A DNA stretch of 64,000 bases from Ophiodon elongatus (GCA_016806645.1 JACSYO010000570.1:3676501-3740500); one strand, 5' to 3'; shown: positions 1 through 12,501, numbered from the stretch's first letter. Notes: generated from the letters alone by a model not told the origin. Numbers and translations: made by a program.

Positions 1-242
1 CACCACCCACTGCTACATTGGGGATCTAGTAAATGTTTCACATAACTGTGCTATATAACAGAGGTGATTAGGAAAGTATATATATTTTTTAAAGCACTGA
101 AATAATGATATGTTTTCACATTGTAACGTGTGAGTTAATGAAATACAATTTCCCCATTTGAAAATAATGTGTTTATATTAATTTAAACCAATATGGGTCA
201 ACACAAAAATGAGCGAGAATGTCTCCATGAAGGCTAAACCTT

Positions 243-456
243 AAAGATGCTGAAGACGAGATGGGGAGCATTTTGATTGCCTCTCAACGGCTCTTAAAAT
301 GGCGACGTCTCAGCCAGCTGGCTTGTAGCTAATGGTGCTAACAGCGCTAACAGTTCAAACTACAGCAAATATGGTAACAGAGCTCACAGTGTTTACCTGT
401 AGGAGAACTGTAAGATGAGTGCTACGTTTCCGCGACATAGCTGTGGGTCGGCTATA
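243..456 (+). repeat. interspersed repeat, copy 1
   Basis: About 210 bp clearly similar to 5883-6090 in the same orientation. Shared blocks include GGAGCATTT, GGCGATG/GGCGACG, GGTGCTAACAGCGCTAACAG against GGTGCCAACAGCACTAACAG, CAGTGTTTACCT and GTGCTACGTTTCCGCGAC. Looks like a non-autonomous, high-copy fish element; the class was not determined. Confidence 0.75.
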
Positions 457-2400
457 TTAATGCTCTGAATGTCGTATATTGCTCCTGTACCATGAACCAT
501 TTGAACTGCGTAGGTCATCGATAGGACGTCTAATATCAAGAGTTAAGTTTGCTCTCCCTCAAACACATCTTTGAAATGCTCATAGAGACATTCTGGCGAG
601 ATTGCAAAAAAAACTATGTAGGATTTGCATCACAATGTGACTCTCTCTACTGTAGGCGTCCAAATCTGTCATGAAGATCTGAATACAGTCTACAGTCGGT
701 GAAATCAAATTTTCATAGATGCAAATGCATCTCGTTACGGTTTGGCTGAGGAATAGGGAAAAGACAAACCGTTTGTCCAAACCCAAAGGAATTGTTATGT
801 GGCTGTAATGGGTAGTAGCTGGCACACACCACTACCTCGGTGGTACCTGAGGAACGCACACAAAGAAGACTCACATAAGTAACAGGTAAGTATCGGTATA
901 TGCAAACTCACACAAACACACAAACTCCAACGTGGACACACATGCAAAATGACAGACACTGTAGACTTTGGATTGCGTCAGTGCACAGTAGATTTTACCA
1001 AGAGACTGAAATAATTGATATTGAAATATATGGATATAAAAAAAAAAATTGTGCAATCTACCAATGAAAAGTAAAGCAGATACAGACAATAAAAAGCTAC
1101 ATTTCCAAATCAATGTTAAGTGTTTCCCTGGAGATGTGAAAGCACTATTGGCCTGCAAAGGTATAAATAAGGCAACAAGAGAGTATCTGGGTTATCTATG
1201 GATGGCCCTGTCCCCAATGGTGCATCTCGGAGTATGGGCCAAGAGACATGGAAAATCAATTTGAAGAACCATGGTGAAAAGAGATTGAAGCACTGCTACA
1301 CTAATATAAAGGCTACACATTAAGAATTGAACAGAGAAGTGGTTCTGATGCTGCATAGTGATGTATGCATTTCAATTCATGCATTTCAATGGAAGACTAC
1401 AAAGGGCACCAAAAATAAAAAACAGAGAAAGAACGTTAAGGTTTTCTTTTTGTGTTTGGATGCTTGCATGCGAGCACCATGTATTGCATTTCCCTGAAGG
1501 ATAAATGTTCTGTGAAGTAACATTACTTTGTGCGTGCATGTCATTACATTATGTTCGTAATACCCAACACTTTCGTTATTGTAAACATGTGAAATTGTAG
1601 GAAAGGTCGAGTCACAGATTACTGGCAGAGCGAGCAGGTGGGTAAATATGAGAGCAAGAGAAAGGGAATTTAATTCATACTGCTTCCCACTCAAGTTAAT
1701 GTGTTGTGTTCTTTTTAATTATTCTTTAAATTAATTGTACAACCTTTAAAAAGCCTTTACTGTATCTCTCATGACCTGAAACAACTCCAAGCTACACACT
1801 CTTTTCTGAGGACACGTTTCAATCCTGCCTTCATCACATAACCACATTTGACTTGGGAGGCTCTTCTGGCCTGCGGGATCACCAAATAATTCACCCTGCC
1901 ACTGCTCCCTCTGCTGGTTTATTTATAGTCCACCATACACACATTAACCCTCCCTGCGCTACATAATACATGGGCTTGGGAAAACAGGAAGTGATGCTTG
2001 AAACATCAGGAAAGAGGCAGAGGAGCAATGGCTGGAAAACTGAGGTAATTTGATGGATGGCACGATAGTGACCAACGGCCTGGAGTTTTTCCCAGTCCTA
2101 AAGTAAATCACCAATCAATACTATGAATGTTGACAGGTTTAAGGGTTATTACTGCTATAAGAGAATTGAATCATTAATAAGCTTGAGCTTTTGCAGGACA
2201 ATGAAATATTCATTGTCATGCACCGTAGAGGTTAAATTATTGATGCAGAGGGAAGAAAATGGAGATTTACACACTGTGCATTCACACACATACTGTAAAC
2301 AAAAATGTAGTACAGTACCGCACACATAGACAGACAATGGATGATTGATTTAGTTGACTAACTCAATTAAATGTCCAAGCAAAGTGTGTTATTGAATTGT

Positions 2401-2785
2401 ATGTTTCCGGGTATTACATTACATTTCATTTAGCAGATTCTTTTATTCAAAGCGACTTACAATAAGTGCGTTCAACCATGGGAGTTCAAACCCAGAACAA
2501 CAAGAATCAAGAAAGCCAAACTACCAAGTGCTATAAGTAAGTGCCATTAAAGTACTACGATATATATACACACATACATTTTTATTTTTATTTTTATTTT
2601 TTTTCCCCCCAGGTATAGTCGGAAGAGATGTGTTTTTAGTTTGCGGCGGAAGATGTAGAGACTTTCTGCTACAGCGAACAGTGGTGATTTTGCTGAGTGT
2701 TTAGCTCAGTGACGGAGCTACAAGCCGATTGGCAGATGCAGAGCGGAGTGAGCGGGCTGGGGTGTACGGTTCGACCATATGCATG
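2401..2785 (+). repeat. fragment of a common fish interspersed repeat
   Basis: Starts with ATTACATTTCATTTAGCAGA, contains AAAGCGACTTACAATAAGTG and CAACAAGAATCAAGAAAG, then GCGGAAGATGTAGAG, AAGCCGATTGGCAGA and GGGCTGGGGTGTACGGTT. These are diagnostic pieces of a repeat scattered through fish genomes. The copy has internal deletions and an A/T-rich insertion near 2580-2605. The family class was not assigned. Confidence 0.7.
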
Positions 2786-4188
2786 TGTGCGTATTTGTAT
2801 GTCTTTGTGTGTGTGCCTGTTCACAATTCAGACCTTTACTTTTCTCTGGCTCTGGCAGCTGACTATCGCTGACATTGTAGCTGCAACGTCTCCCTGCAGC
2901 TGGATCTGCAGTCGCAGACTTTGTCTCCGGCAAACTCTCATCTGGGTGTGTAAATATGGGAATGGTCTCTTGTAAGAAATCCCATGTTTTTCCCAGGTAT
3001 GCAGCCCTGAGAGGAAGTTAAAGAAAGTATGAAAGTGAAAGTGATGACATTATTATAAAAATAAAAACATTTTTATAAATATTTTTTGGTGTTGGAACCG
3101 ACTGCATGTCTGAGCCGGTTTTGACTGGAATGTGTTTGCTCCTGAATGTTAGCTTGTCCAACACAAAATTACAAGTTTTGAGCAAGCAGACGAGCTCTCG
3201 TCACGCTCTCATAACCATCAATGAGCTTACAATGACTTCTCCTATTGCAGAGGAAGTCTATTGTTTCTGTTCTGCTCGGTCTTCTGAGAATATTGTAGTT
3301 TCTGTTCCCGCTACTGTGTACATCCCTCTATTAGCAATACAGTGGGCTACAGTTCTTACATCTCTCTCTTGCTTTAAAAAAAAAAAAGAAAAAAAGTACA
3401 TAATACAATCCTCTCTCTACTTCAACACATCCTTTGGAAAATATTTTTCCCTGAAGGCAAGGTCAGCTTATTTGTACAGCACATTGCATACGCAAAAGCA
3501 ATGTGAAGTGCGACACATACTGCATTAAAGACATTTAGTCTTTTAAAAGAGACTCAAGCTCCCAAACACAACTGAACATGTCGCATGTTCTTTACCACCT
3601 AACCACGGCAGATTTATGGCTCATGTCAGTACAACTGCTGTCAGCATGGTGTGAAACAAGTTAGTACACCAGAATCAGAGAGCATCATATTTATGTGTGA
3701 TGCAGCATGTTATTTGATTCAAGGAACATCACCTTGTTAGTTAGTTTAAACGACCACTTGACCGATTGTCAGCCTCATCCCGTCATTCTAATGTGAGGAA
3801 GACATGTGAAAATCTGATTAAAAAGAATTCCCAGTGCGATTTGTGTCTCCAGAGCTGACAACTGACAACTCTTTCTGTTGTCCATTGGTTGAAATCTAGC
3901 TTTCTGTAATAGGTCTACCTCCAACTTGTTAGCTCAGTAGTTGTGGAAAGTAGACCGTGGCTGATAATGACGCAACAGACCATCATTTTGACAAATAAAA
4001 AAGAATATATATATATATATAAAAATGTATATATACATAACTTTGGGTACAGTTTACTGGATTACAACAATGGCTCATCTGTGGTGATTGTAAGCGACAG
4101 TCAGAATAAAATAGTTTTGGGGGCACCAACATATCGGTAGACTCTTTCTTGATAACAGTAGTAGGCGATGTAAATAAAATCCAATGCA

Positions 4189-4191
<3 letters not shown>

Positions 4192-4227
<36 letters not shown>
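4192..4227. repeat. (GT)n microsatellite
   Basis: About 18 units in the left-edge adgb intron; a short (AT)n run lies at about 4003-4022. Confidence 0.95.
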
Positions 4228-4230
<3 letters not shown>

Positions 4231-4824
4231 GTGTGTGTACATGCACACAGGAACATGCACATAGGAATGCAAACCCATGTGTCACGAATCAATGTGAAGC
4301 ACAAACACTGCCATGTTCAGTGCTTGTACGTATTGACAGATTGCCAAGGTGACCCAATAACAGCAGATAACCTGCTGAGCAAGAGAAGAAAACACTCCTC
4401 CTCTCCTCTCCAAAACACTGCTGCACCATTAAAGTTCCATCACTGACAAGCTGAGATTCTCCACTCCGTACTGCCTCTCCTCCCTCTTTATTATACATTT
4501 CCTTGTTTTCATTTTAGATCCGAGTTGTTTTCTCCCAAAGAGTGACTTTCCATTATTGTAGACAAATACACTTCTCTCTCCTTCTTTGTTCCAGTATACT
4601 TTAGAAATTCGATAAGATTCACAGCTAGTCAGACTGTGTGAGTGCATTTAGTGCCCCAGCCTTTATTGTGATAAAACTGAGAATAGTCAGTTCAATTCTC
4701 ACAAGCATTCTATTAACAAAGGCACAATTATGGGCACTATTCTGTTATCAAAGGCACAATTATGGGGTACAGGAGATGCAGAAGACAGCGGTAGAAGAGT
4801 GGAGGAGACCAATGAGGACCTTAC

Positions 4825-4911
4825 TTTATTGGACAGATTTCTGGGATCCAGCCAGTGAGGGTGTGGATAAAGGTGAACTCGCCCATCTCTCCGTAGACCT
4901 CAGACACTACA
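4825..4911 (-). CDS. adgb: adgb coding exon 7 (last exon found in window)
   Basis: 87 nt from acceptor TGTTTCTCAG to donor GTAAGG. It encodes VVSEVYGEMGEFTFIHTLTG and then WIPE, the androglobin counterpart of the calpain DFTGG region. An alternative upstream AG (19 nt earlier) would put a stop in frame, which fixes the acceptor. It ends with AA of a split codon, so at least one more exon must follow to the left. Confidence 0.9.
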
Positions 4912-7900
4912 CTGAGAAACACACAAGGAACTGTTAAAAAAAAGAAAAAGACAACTGTGCAAGAAACCATAGACTCCATTCAAACTACACGAATTGTGGC
5001 ATTGGCACTGTTCTCAAATGGAACTTGTGAGGTCATGGTTTTAATATGTGAAATTGCAAATATGCTTGGCGCTCAAGCGGTTTAACTCATAACAAAGACG
5101 TTGCGTAGCAACTCACAATAAAAATGGATGTCACTCTCTCTTGTATTCTGTCTTTATTTTAGCACCATGTTTAGGCATGACACCACAGTGAGGACAACTA
5201 AGGTAACCGACAACTTATTTTGAGTGTGTGTTGTTTGTGTGTGTCTGCATCCTTCACACACAAGTTCAAACAGATGGCTGCAGCAGCTCTGATTGGTCCA
5301 CAGTCGTGATACCCGTGCAAGTGAAATCAATACAACTTGATCAGTAATGCCACAGCCCATACCTCCTACAAAAAAGCTACTCAGCACCAAAGTAATGGAG
5401 CCCTCAAATTTATCTTTTTAACAAAATAAGACTAGCGCTATTCTGAAGAGTCCCAGCAGACACCTGGTGCAAAGTTTGTACTAGTTGAGTATGAAGCATT
5501 TTCACTATGACTCGTAAATAATTCATGAGAAGAAAGGCTCCTTTGTTTCCTGTCTTGGATGAAACATTTATGTCTCGAACTTCTGTGGACACAGCCACCT
5601 TCACACACGCCATGTTGCCCCATCACAGACACACACAGTCACCAAATTCAAGACTGCCCCAGGCAGAGATTAGGTCAGGTGAAGGTTTGGCTTAGTCAGC
5701 AAAACACACTCTGTGAGCGTTCTTGTGAGCTTCAAAAAGTCCAGTTTACCTTGTTAGGTTCAACATGCACATACGTGTAGGAAATTAACATCCTCAACCC
5801 TGATTTCTCCTGAAAACTCTCCTTCAGCAATGTCAAAATAAAGCGTACTCTGGAAAGCATGATGATAGAGAGACGCACATTTAAAAGGTGCTTGATACGA
5901 GCTTTGGAGCATTTCCATTGCTTCGCCACAGCTCTCAACATGGCGATGCCTGAGCCAGCAGCTAAAGGTGCCAACAGCACTAACAGCACGTACTACGGCA
6001 AATGTGCCGAGTGAGCGAACAGTGTTTACCTAAGGGACAACCGGAGGGTGGGTGCTACGCTTCCGTGACGAAGCTGTCGTTTGGGACAGCTTTATCAGCT
6101 GTAACCGCCACATGAGAGCAGTGTAGTGTAGCCGTGCGCTAGTCAGTGGGGCACACTTACATGCACTAACATGCACTTGGCTGGCCTGACTATGTCAACA
6201 AAGCAAGGAGAGGTTCGGATAACAACACACACAGAGGTTGAGTGACTTTATTCTCTGCTCATGGAGACATTTACTCCTCTATATCTTCACATAGCAAATA
6301 AACATTTAGTCACTTCAGAAACTAGACTTTATTATGACTAGATTTTAAAATAAAGCTCAGTGGATTTCATTAATGTCCTTGAACTGGCAGGGTCTAAATA
6401 TTGTTAAAAATCTGTTAGTAAATTACTTTCATTTTGTTCATGCAACTGCACTAAAAATCATTGTAAATTGGGCAATAGTATCACCCTGTGTTCTGCTTTA
6501 CTTAGTGTACAGTGTTAGTATACAGAGTAAGTACACATAGCATGTGATTTATTTTCACAGTGGTCTTATTAGAGTCAGGCTGCATAGCGGAAACATGGAA
6601 TAAGCTTTAGTCTGTTCTTTAGCCCTCTTACTTAAGACTATTATTACGGTTTCCCAACTCCTTACAGCAGTACTAAGACATTTATGTATGTTATGGTTGG
6701 AATGTACAGTAACTCACTTTGTGTTGGCCAATTTAATGAGAGCCTTGGCTAACAACATCGGCCACAGCTCCGACTGACAGGTGGAGGCAGGAAGAAGAAG
6801 GTTGTTTTCTTCATCAAATGGCATCGAATCATCTACTGTTATCTTCCTCCAACAACCCTAAAAGCAAGGGAAGAAGACACCAAGAGTGAACAAATGGTAT
6901 AAGAATCAATGCACCTAAAATAGTAGTTCCAAGAAATGTAACATAGTTGTATGACTTTTTGTCTTATGACATAAAATGTGTTGGTAAATAGCCCACTCGT
7001 GAATATTTAAGCTTTTATATGTTTTTATGTGTTTATGTGTGCTGTTATGTGTTAAAAGAGTGGTTGCTAACAGGTGGCTAATTGAGACTACTAAACATCA
7101 TCACACCTAACACTGGTCCTCCTTCGGCTTTGTGGTGGTGACGTGAAGCCATGCGACTGCAGTGTTTCTTTTTAGCCTAAACTTAGCTTTTTACTTCTGG
7201 CAATTGTAATTTTATGTACACTTCAAAATGCATTAAAGTGGTGTGTATTTTTGTAGATTACCTTGCTGAACAAAACGTGGGAGTATCATACACTTTTGTT
7301 TGCCACAGAGCTTATTTTCTGCAATGCTCCAATATCCAATGTTCCATTGACCTTTTGTTAAGGAAACCGGTGCAGTGCTAGCTTCCGGGTTGGCCTCCAA
7401 AAAAATACATCATCCCTTCAGCACTCTATTATAAGTTACTTTGGAATTGTATCAACATTACGTTTTAGTAGCGAATACAACAGATCACCACCTTATTAAC
7501 CACTTAAGTGAAATTAAATAAATGCAACCTCTATTGTTTTGTAATGTGCTTTAGGATGGCAAATTGTGTTTCCACATATAAATGCCCATGACTACACATA
7601 GAAACAAGACATGTTGACCAGGCTCTCAGAATCCACAAAACATCTGTTCAGCTTCAAAAGAGGCATCATCTCAGAGCATATAATATCCTGAAACTGATAT
7701 ATCTGCTGGCATTGATTAATATTTTAGCTGCTGTATATTCCCTGATGCAACTCTGAGCCTCTCACTCCAGAATGGAGCATTGCCTTCAGGCCGAGTAGTG
7801 AATTGCCACTGGCATCGGCTGATCAGCCATCAGCTGATTCATCCACGCTCACTATCATCGTCTCATTGATGCATCGACAAGTCGGCCATCAGCTGACTCG

Positions 7901-9642
7901 TAACATCCAATCACAATCATACAAGTGTACTACGTAGTCTTCCTAACCTTATGATCCAAACTTGTTATGATGCTGATACCACTCGTGCCAACGCCACACA
8001 CCCCTCCAAATGTGCTAATATGTTGTTATTGTTTTCTCTGACAGGATCTAACGCACGCATGTGAACAGGTTTCGCCGACTGTATACTATAGTGTGTTATG
8101 CCATTTGTTTTCCCAGCTGAATTCTCATCACTGCTCAGATTCCTTCCAAATTTAAGTTAGATGTTAGAGGAAGCTTGTCTAAACTCACAAATCCTTTACC
8201 AAACAGTTAGTGGTTGGGGGATACAACTACATTTAAAAAAGGTAATAAGAGTAGCTGAACCTCAAAATCTCTGATCTACGAGGTTCACATTCCAACACCT
8301 CTCCTAGCATTAGCTACCTTATGCTTGCATATCCTGTTTGGTGTCAGAGCTTGTTAAATGCTGTGTGTAGAATGGTCTGTCTACTGGCCATCTGGGGCCG
8401 TTTCACACTGCTTAGAAGAAAAAACAGCACAAGCAGGTGATAATCTGACTGACTGTTCACAGCTGTGCCTCTCCTTATCTATCAGAGCAGTGTGCACAAG
8501 CAGGACTAGATACAGTGTGGGCGAGCACACTTTCTTTCTTGCTTGTTCTTCCACTTCTTTGTCAAGGCATCGCCTCGAGGAGGAGCTCGATGCGTTCGCA
8601 GATGGGGGTGAACTACAGTGTGAAAGGAGGAAAGCGGAAGAAAAGCAGGAAAGGAGACACAGGGTTGTAGGATGGTGAAAAACAAGGTGAGAAAATGCGA
8701 ATGTAATGCATATTCACAGTGGCGTGAAGGAGAAGGGAAAGAAAATGGGTGTGGAACAATACAGAATCATATGAGCAGGGGAGAAGAGGAGCATCCTATG
8801 AGCAAAAACAGGCGAGGAAATGGGAGGGGCGGTTGGGGGCTGGGTGCTTCATGAAATCTCAACAACCATCTGTTAGCGTGCTATGGTTGGCACGCTTGCT
8901 GCTGCCTACAACCGTGTCATGCTTGTTTGTCAAGGCAAGAGTCACAGTGTTGCAGAACACAATCATTTTTAGCGCTGTCTTTTTTCACTCTCTCGCTGAC
9001 CCAAATTCTTGTGCTGGAAGAAGTTCCCTGTCTGAAATGACACATTGATGTAGTATCCCCTACTTAGACATCTGTGGCGAGCAACACACACACACTGAAA
9101 GTCACCAGCAACTGCAAGCTCTATCACAATGCAATGATGAGCTTTATTTAAAAAAGGAGAGAAAAAAAATCCTTTCACTTACACATAATCAATATGATTG
9201 ACACTGCAGTGCACAAAGCCCTCCCCGGGTTGTGCCTGCTCTCAAGGTCTTACTAGGCATAGATACCCAACTTGAGCCTTGCTCTCTGAGAAGAAGTTGA
9301 CTCCTGTTAAACCATATATATCTATTCATCAGGCAATATATGAAGCCTGGACACTTTTGGCACAGTAGTGAGACTGATTGATTTGAGCCCTGAGTAGATA
9401 AGAGTTCCTCATCCCTTCCCCCCTCCAACCCTCAGTCCATCCCCATCCCCCTTGCCTCTGCTGCATCCTATGTGGTCTGATCTTTTGAACAATACAATGC
9501 AATGCAATTTCACGCCATCCATTGCCTCAAATGCGCCTCTAAAAATGTCTGATTAACAAAGAGGCATTGTGACGCAGTGACTTCATCTGCAGCGATGTCA
9601 ACATTTGTTTCCTACAACTAAATTTGAGATGACTATGTGCGA

Positions 9643-9699
<57 letters not shown>

Positions 9700-12441
9700 A
9701 GGCTCACCATCCAATAGAGTCTGACCACGTATTTCCCATAGTTGTTGTAGAGAGGCACATGACCTTTCCCCACCTTACACAGCGAGTAGATGTGCTCCCA
9801 AGGTCGCCAACAATCTTGTTCTGTAAATGTGCCGTTATGCAGCGTCCAAAGAATACAGAGCTCACTGATGAGCCACCTCATCAGCTTGATCAAAGATGGA
9901 GAGATGGGAGACAAAAGTAATCATGAATTTAACAACCACCAACCAACCTTTAAATCTATAGGCTGAACCCTCAATTATGTGATCCATCATTCACAAAATG
10001 AAGGGGCATTGCATTACCCCCGTCTAATTAATTTCTGTCAATCAAACGTGACTCTGTCTGACATCTGAATTACACTACGTGCTGTTCGATACTGGTTACC
10101 GAAAAGTCAGTGCGCATACTTAAATAGAAAAGTAGAAAACAACAATTGACACTAACCTCACTGCAAATAAGATGATCATTGGGGGAGATTAGGTCAAGGG
10201 TCATTTGATTTTCCACAACGGTGAGACCCTAGAATAAAGCACATCATTGTTTTCATTGAAGGCACAGACTGAAACATTCCTGTGAGAATTTTAGCACCTT
10301 CACAGCCAGATGATTGACAGACAAACTCAGGTTGTTATACTGTGTGTGGCAGCATGTGTACATATCAAAATGTATTCACTACAATAACACAAAGGTCAAC
10401 AAGCTTTAAAATATTGCCGTCATGCATCACCCATTCATAACTGACATGAATCTGTCCTTGCCATGTCCTTGCCATGACTCCCAAGACTGTGTCTGGGATG
10501 AATATTTCACTCAGAAGTTAATAGACTCTACTACGTTACTAATACAAAATAAATGAATGGGTCAGATGAGAGCTCAGCTGCGGGTCAAGGTAGGTTATGT
10601 TTTCACCCATCATCACAGCAACTCTAAGTGAGAGCTGAACTTTAAATTATTTCTGTCAATAACACTGGCTTTGTAAATACAGACTGGTATAGACTGATGA
10701 AGAGAGTGTTTCACAGCAGAGCTGAAGCGTTGCCTGCATCTGCTCAGCTGATTGCTTTTGTGATGATCTTGTGTTCCTCTTCTATGAAATTAATGAAATG
10801 ATTTTGACATCTTGAGTGAAAAGGCAGCTTGTGACCTGGCAAGGACTAATTCAAAAAGCAGGAAGCTTCCAGTAATTGCTCAATACTGCACGGAGAGGGG
10901 GGTAACAGAAAACTGTAGCGATGCAATTAAAACTTCATTGGAGGCAACCAGAGAGCAGATTTGCTTAACTACATTCCACACTGTGTGGCAAAGAAGACAT
11001 ACACTTTGTTGATACATCTAATGGCTGCAATACCTTTTGTTTAATCAGAAGATGAATCCATTAGTCAATGTAAATCCATGCAATCTATTAGTCATTTAAT
11101 CAATAAAATGGTGAATATAGACAAAATTACCACAAAAGGCTATAGCAAGACATATTCTTAAAAATCCACATACATTTAATTAGCGTAATGTGGGAGAAAA
11201 TAGAAGCTCTTAATAAATTAAACAAGAAAGTGTGTATTTTTTTAATGAATAATTACATAAACCATTACGCCATATAAAAGTATAATCAATTTGTCATGTA
11301 ATTTGACATGAAATAATTTAATCACTTATATTTGTATACCTGTATGACACATACACTGGCTACTGTTTATTACTGTTACGTAAATAGTGTGGTATACATC
11401 ACAGACCAAGTATAAAGCCCTTTTATCATTATAAAGTGGCTCTGGATAACTGTCATTGTTGGAGACAGAGACTAACCCAGAAACCATATCATAACTCATT
11501 AACATAGAAGCGTGAAGGTAACCTTGTTGACAATAAAATCTGTCGGACGCTTCCAGGAGTGCACTTTCAAAGATGGAGGCAGTGAGATTTTCCCCTCAGG
11601 ATCTTCAAAAAATGGCTGCAGACAAAAGCAAACAGTAGTGAATGTGATGTACATTAAAAAACACAGTGAACAAAGAATCAACATAATGTCAGTTGTAAAG
11701 TGGATTTGAGGCAATTTATCCATTTTCCAATACACTGTAGAGTAAATCTTGCTGATGGCAAATTTTATTATTTCATATTCCACACTTACAGCATGGTGAC
11801 TCTTGCTCGTCCTTCCATCTTCAGGTCCTTTACTCGAGTCCCATTTCTCCTTGTTGACTTCTGCATCATTCCACTCAGGCCAAATGGGAAATCTGCATCT
11901 CCACACATCTACAAGGCTCTCAGAGGAAGTGGCAACGAGGGACGCTGCTCTGAAATTATGACACACAGCTCTTCATTTCATGTGTCCTTGGCTTCCCTTT
12001 TGTCAATATTTAGCAGCTAAATCAGCCAGCTCAGTACCAGAGATTCAGAGTAAACCAAATTCCTGTTTACCCTTTCATTGTGGGAGTGATATTAGCTCAT
12101 GGTGATCACAAACTGTGTATTTAGACTTAGTCTTTAGTATGCCATAGTTACATCTCTTCTAGTGGCTACTGGGCTTACGACAACATATTGATAGGTGACG
12201 TCGGGGTCACTGTATCGTTGTATTACATAACACAATGACACCAGCCGCAGCCTGAGTGTGACGTCCTGAATGCTAACATTCACCCCTAGCTAGGCTAACT
12301 TAACGTTAGTTTATTTGAGGACTGCAGCTGAGCTTAATGAACGCTAATAGCCAGCATTAACCAAACTCACTCAGTCTGTCGGTCGTACAAAGAGACTTTA
12401 CTTGAGGAATTATCCCTTTTCTTGGGCGGTGCCTTGGACAT
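4825..12441 (-). CDS. adgb: androglobin, N-terminal part (7 exons, continues past left edge)
   Basis: Androglobin is a large chimeric protein with an N-terminal calpain-like domain followed by a permuted globin domain, expressed in testis and ciliated cells. Seven exons were read on the minus strand: 12371-12441, 11790-11949, 11523-11615, 10157-10228, 9708-9884, 6718-6857, 4825-4911. All introns are GT-AG and the frame stays open for 800 nt (266 codons plus 2 nt). Recognised family segments are FPIWPEW, FEDPEGKISLPPSLK, CWRPWEHIYSLCK, GKYVVRLYWMGCWRKI, LWPMLLAKALIKLAN and GEFTFIHTLTGWIPE. Several parallel calpain core elements, for example the GxW-VDD strand and the LLEKAYAKL and DFTGG segments. 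The vertebrate protein is about 1600 residues, so most of it, including the globin and IQ parts, lies beyond position 1. No further exon was recognised in 1-4824. Downstream neighbour of rab32, as in human. Gene identity is firm; the exon 3 donor (GTTACC) and exon 5 acceptor are weaker sites. Confidence 0.93.
5883..6220 (+). repeat. interspersed repeat, copy 2
   Basis: Second, longer copy of the element at 243-456, lying in adgb intron 6. It continues past the shared part through GCTGTCGTTTGGGACAGC and ACATGCACTAACATGCACTT. No terminal inverted repeats were identified. Confidence 0.7.
6718..6857 (-). CDS. adgb: adgb coding exon 6
   Basis: 140 nt from acceptor GCTTTTAG to donor GTGAGT. It encodes GCWRKITVDDSMPFDEENNL and LWPMLLAKALIKLANT, matching the calpain GxWxxVxVDDxLP and LLEKAYAKL elements. 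It ends with two bases (AA) of a split codon. Confidence 0.93.
7812..7900 (+). repeat. diverged tandem duplication
   Basis: GCCATCAGCTGATTC and GCCATCAGCTGACTC, each preceded by GCATCG and a few bases, recur about 57 bp apart in adgb intron 5. Only two copies. Confidence 0.5.
9644..9698. repeat. (GT)n microsatellite next to adgb exon 5 donor
   Basis: About 27 units. Read on the adgb strand it is (CA)n, beginning about 9 nt after the splice donor at 9707. Confidence 0.97.
9708..9884 (-). CDS. adgb: adgb coding exon 5
   Basis: 177 nt (59 codons, phase 0) starting LMRWLISEL and ending GKYVVRLYWM before donor GTGAGC. It contains CWRPWEHIYSLCK. A (CA)n tract of about 27 units, read on the minus strand, begins only about 9 nt inside the following intron. 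The acceptor (TTTGATCAAG) has a modest pyrimidine tract further upstream. Confidence 0.92.
10157..10228 (-). CDS. adgb: adgb coding exon 4
   Basis: 72 nt, phase 0 at both ends, between acceptor TTTATTCTAG and donor GTTAGT. It encodes ENQMTLDLISPNDHLICSE. By alignment with calpains this falls on the catalytic-cysteine box, and C130 of the reconstructed protein is the candidate equivalent of the active-site Cys. The usual QGxLGDCW motif is not preserved. Confidence 0.87.
11523..11615 (-). CDS. adgb: adgb coding exon 3
   Basis: 93 nt in phase 0 after acceptor TGTCTGCAG. It encodes PFFEDPEGKISLPPSLKVHS, then WKRP, which resembles the calpain segment FxDPxFP...WKRP. The donor is GTTACC, weaker than its neighbours, so the exact 3' end is slightly less certain. 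Confidence 0.88.
11790..11949 (-). CDS. adgb: adgb coding exon 2
   Basis: Acceptor CATAATTTCAG, then 160 nt encoding the segment with RFPIWPEWNDAEVNKEKWD, a hallmark of the androglobin N-terminus, closed by a consensus GTAAGT donor after SHHA (phase 0). Confidence 0.9.
12371..12441 (-). CDS. adgb: adgb coding exon 1 (start codon)
   Basis: The ATG at 12441 opens MSKAPPKKRDNSSSKV, a lysine-rich start like that of other androglobins, and the exon ends in GA before the donor GTGAGT at 12370. Its phase (2 nt) is completed by the first base of exon 2. An upstream ATG six bases before it is out of frame. The start was chosen because it is the only in-frame ATG joining this exon to the FPIWPEW exon. 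Confidence 0.8.
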
Positions 12442-12501
12442 TGCACATCGACGGCTGGAGGTGCATTTGCTTGGTTCAGTCTCTGCTCTTAAAAGTTGAC
12501 T

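Larger units (their letters stand above)
1..4824. other. adgb intron 7 (left edge): no exon recognised
   Basis: After the repeats at 243-456, 2401-2785 and 4192-4227, no further androglobin exon could be recognised here, so the next exon is probably beyond the window. The rest is A/T-rich intronic sequence without visible coding signal. Confidence 0.6.
4912..9707. other. adgb introns 5 and 6 (exon 6 lies between)
   Basis: 4912-6717 holds repeat copy 2 and no coding signal. 6858-9707 holds the diverged duplication near 7812 and the (GT)n at its exon-5 end; a purine-rich patch lies near 8620-8850. Nothing else was recognised. Confidence 0.6.
9885..12370. other. adgb introns 1-4
   Basis: Non-coding stretches between exons 1 and 5. 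10229-11522 is A/T-rich with no repeat noticed. 11950-12370 (intron 1) contains a locally CpG-containing part close to exon 1. Confidence 0.6.

Noticed and set aside
3106..3528. 140-codon plus-strand open frame near the left edge
   Set aside because: Contains a lysine run from a poly(A) stretch, no domain recognised, and no similarity to androglobin.
409..4800. Further adgb exons at the left end
   Set aside because: No segment with androglobin-like translation and matching splice phases was found by eye.
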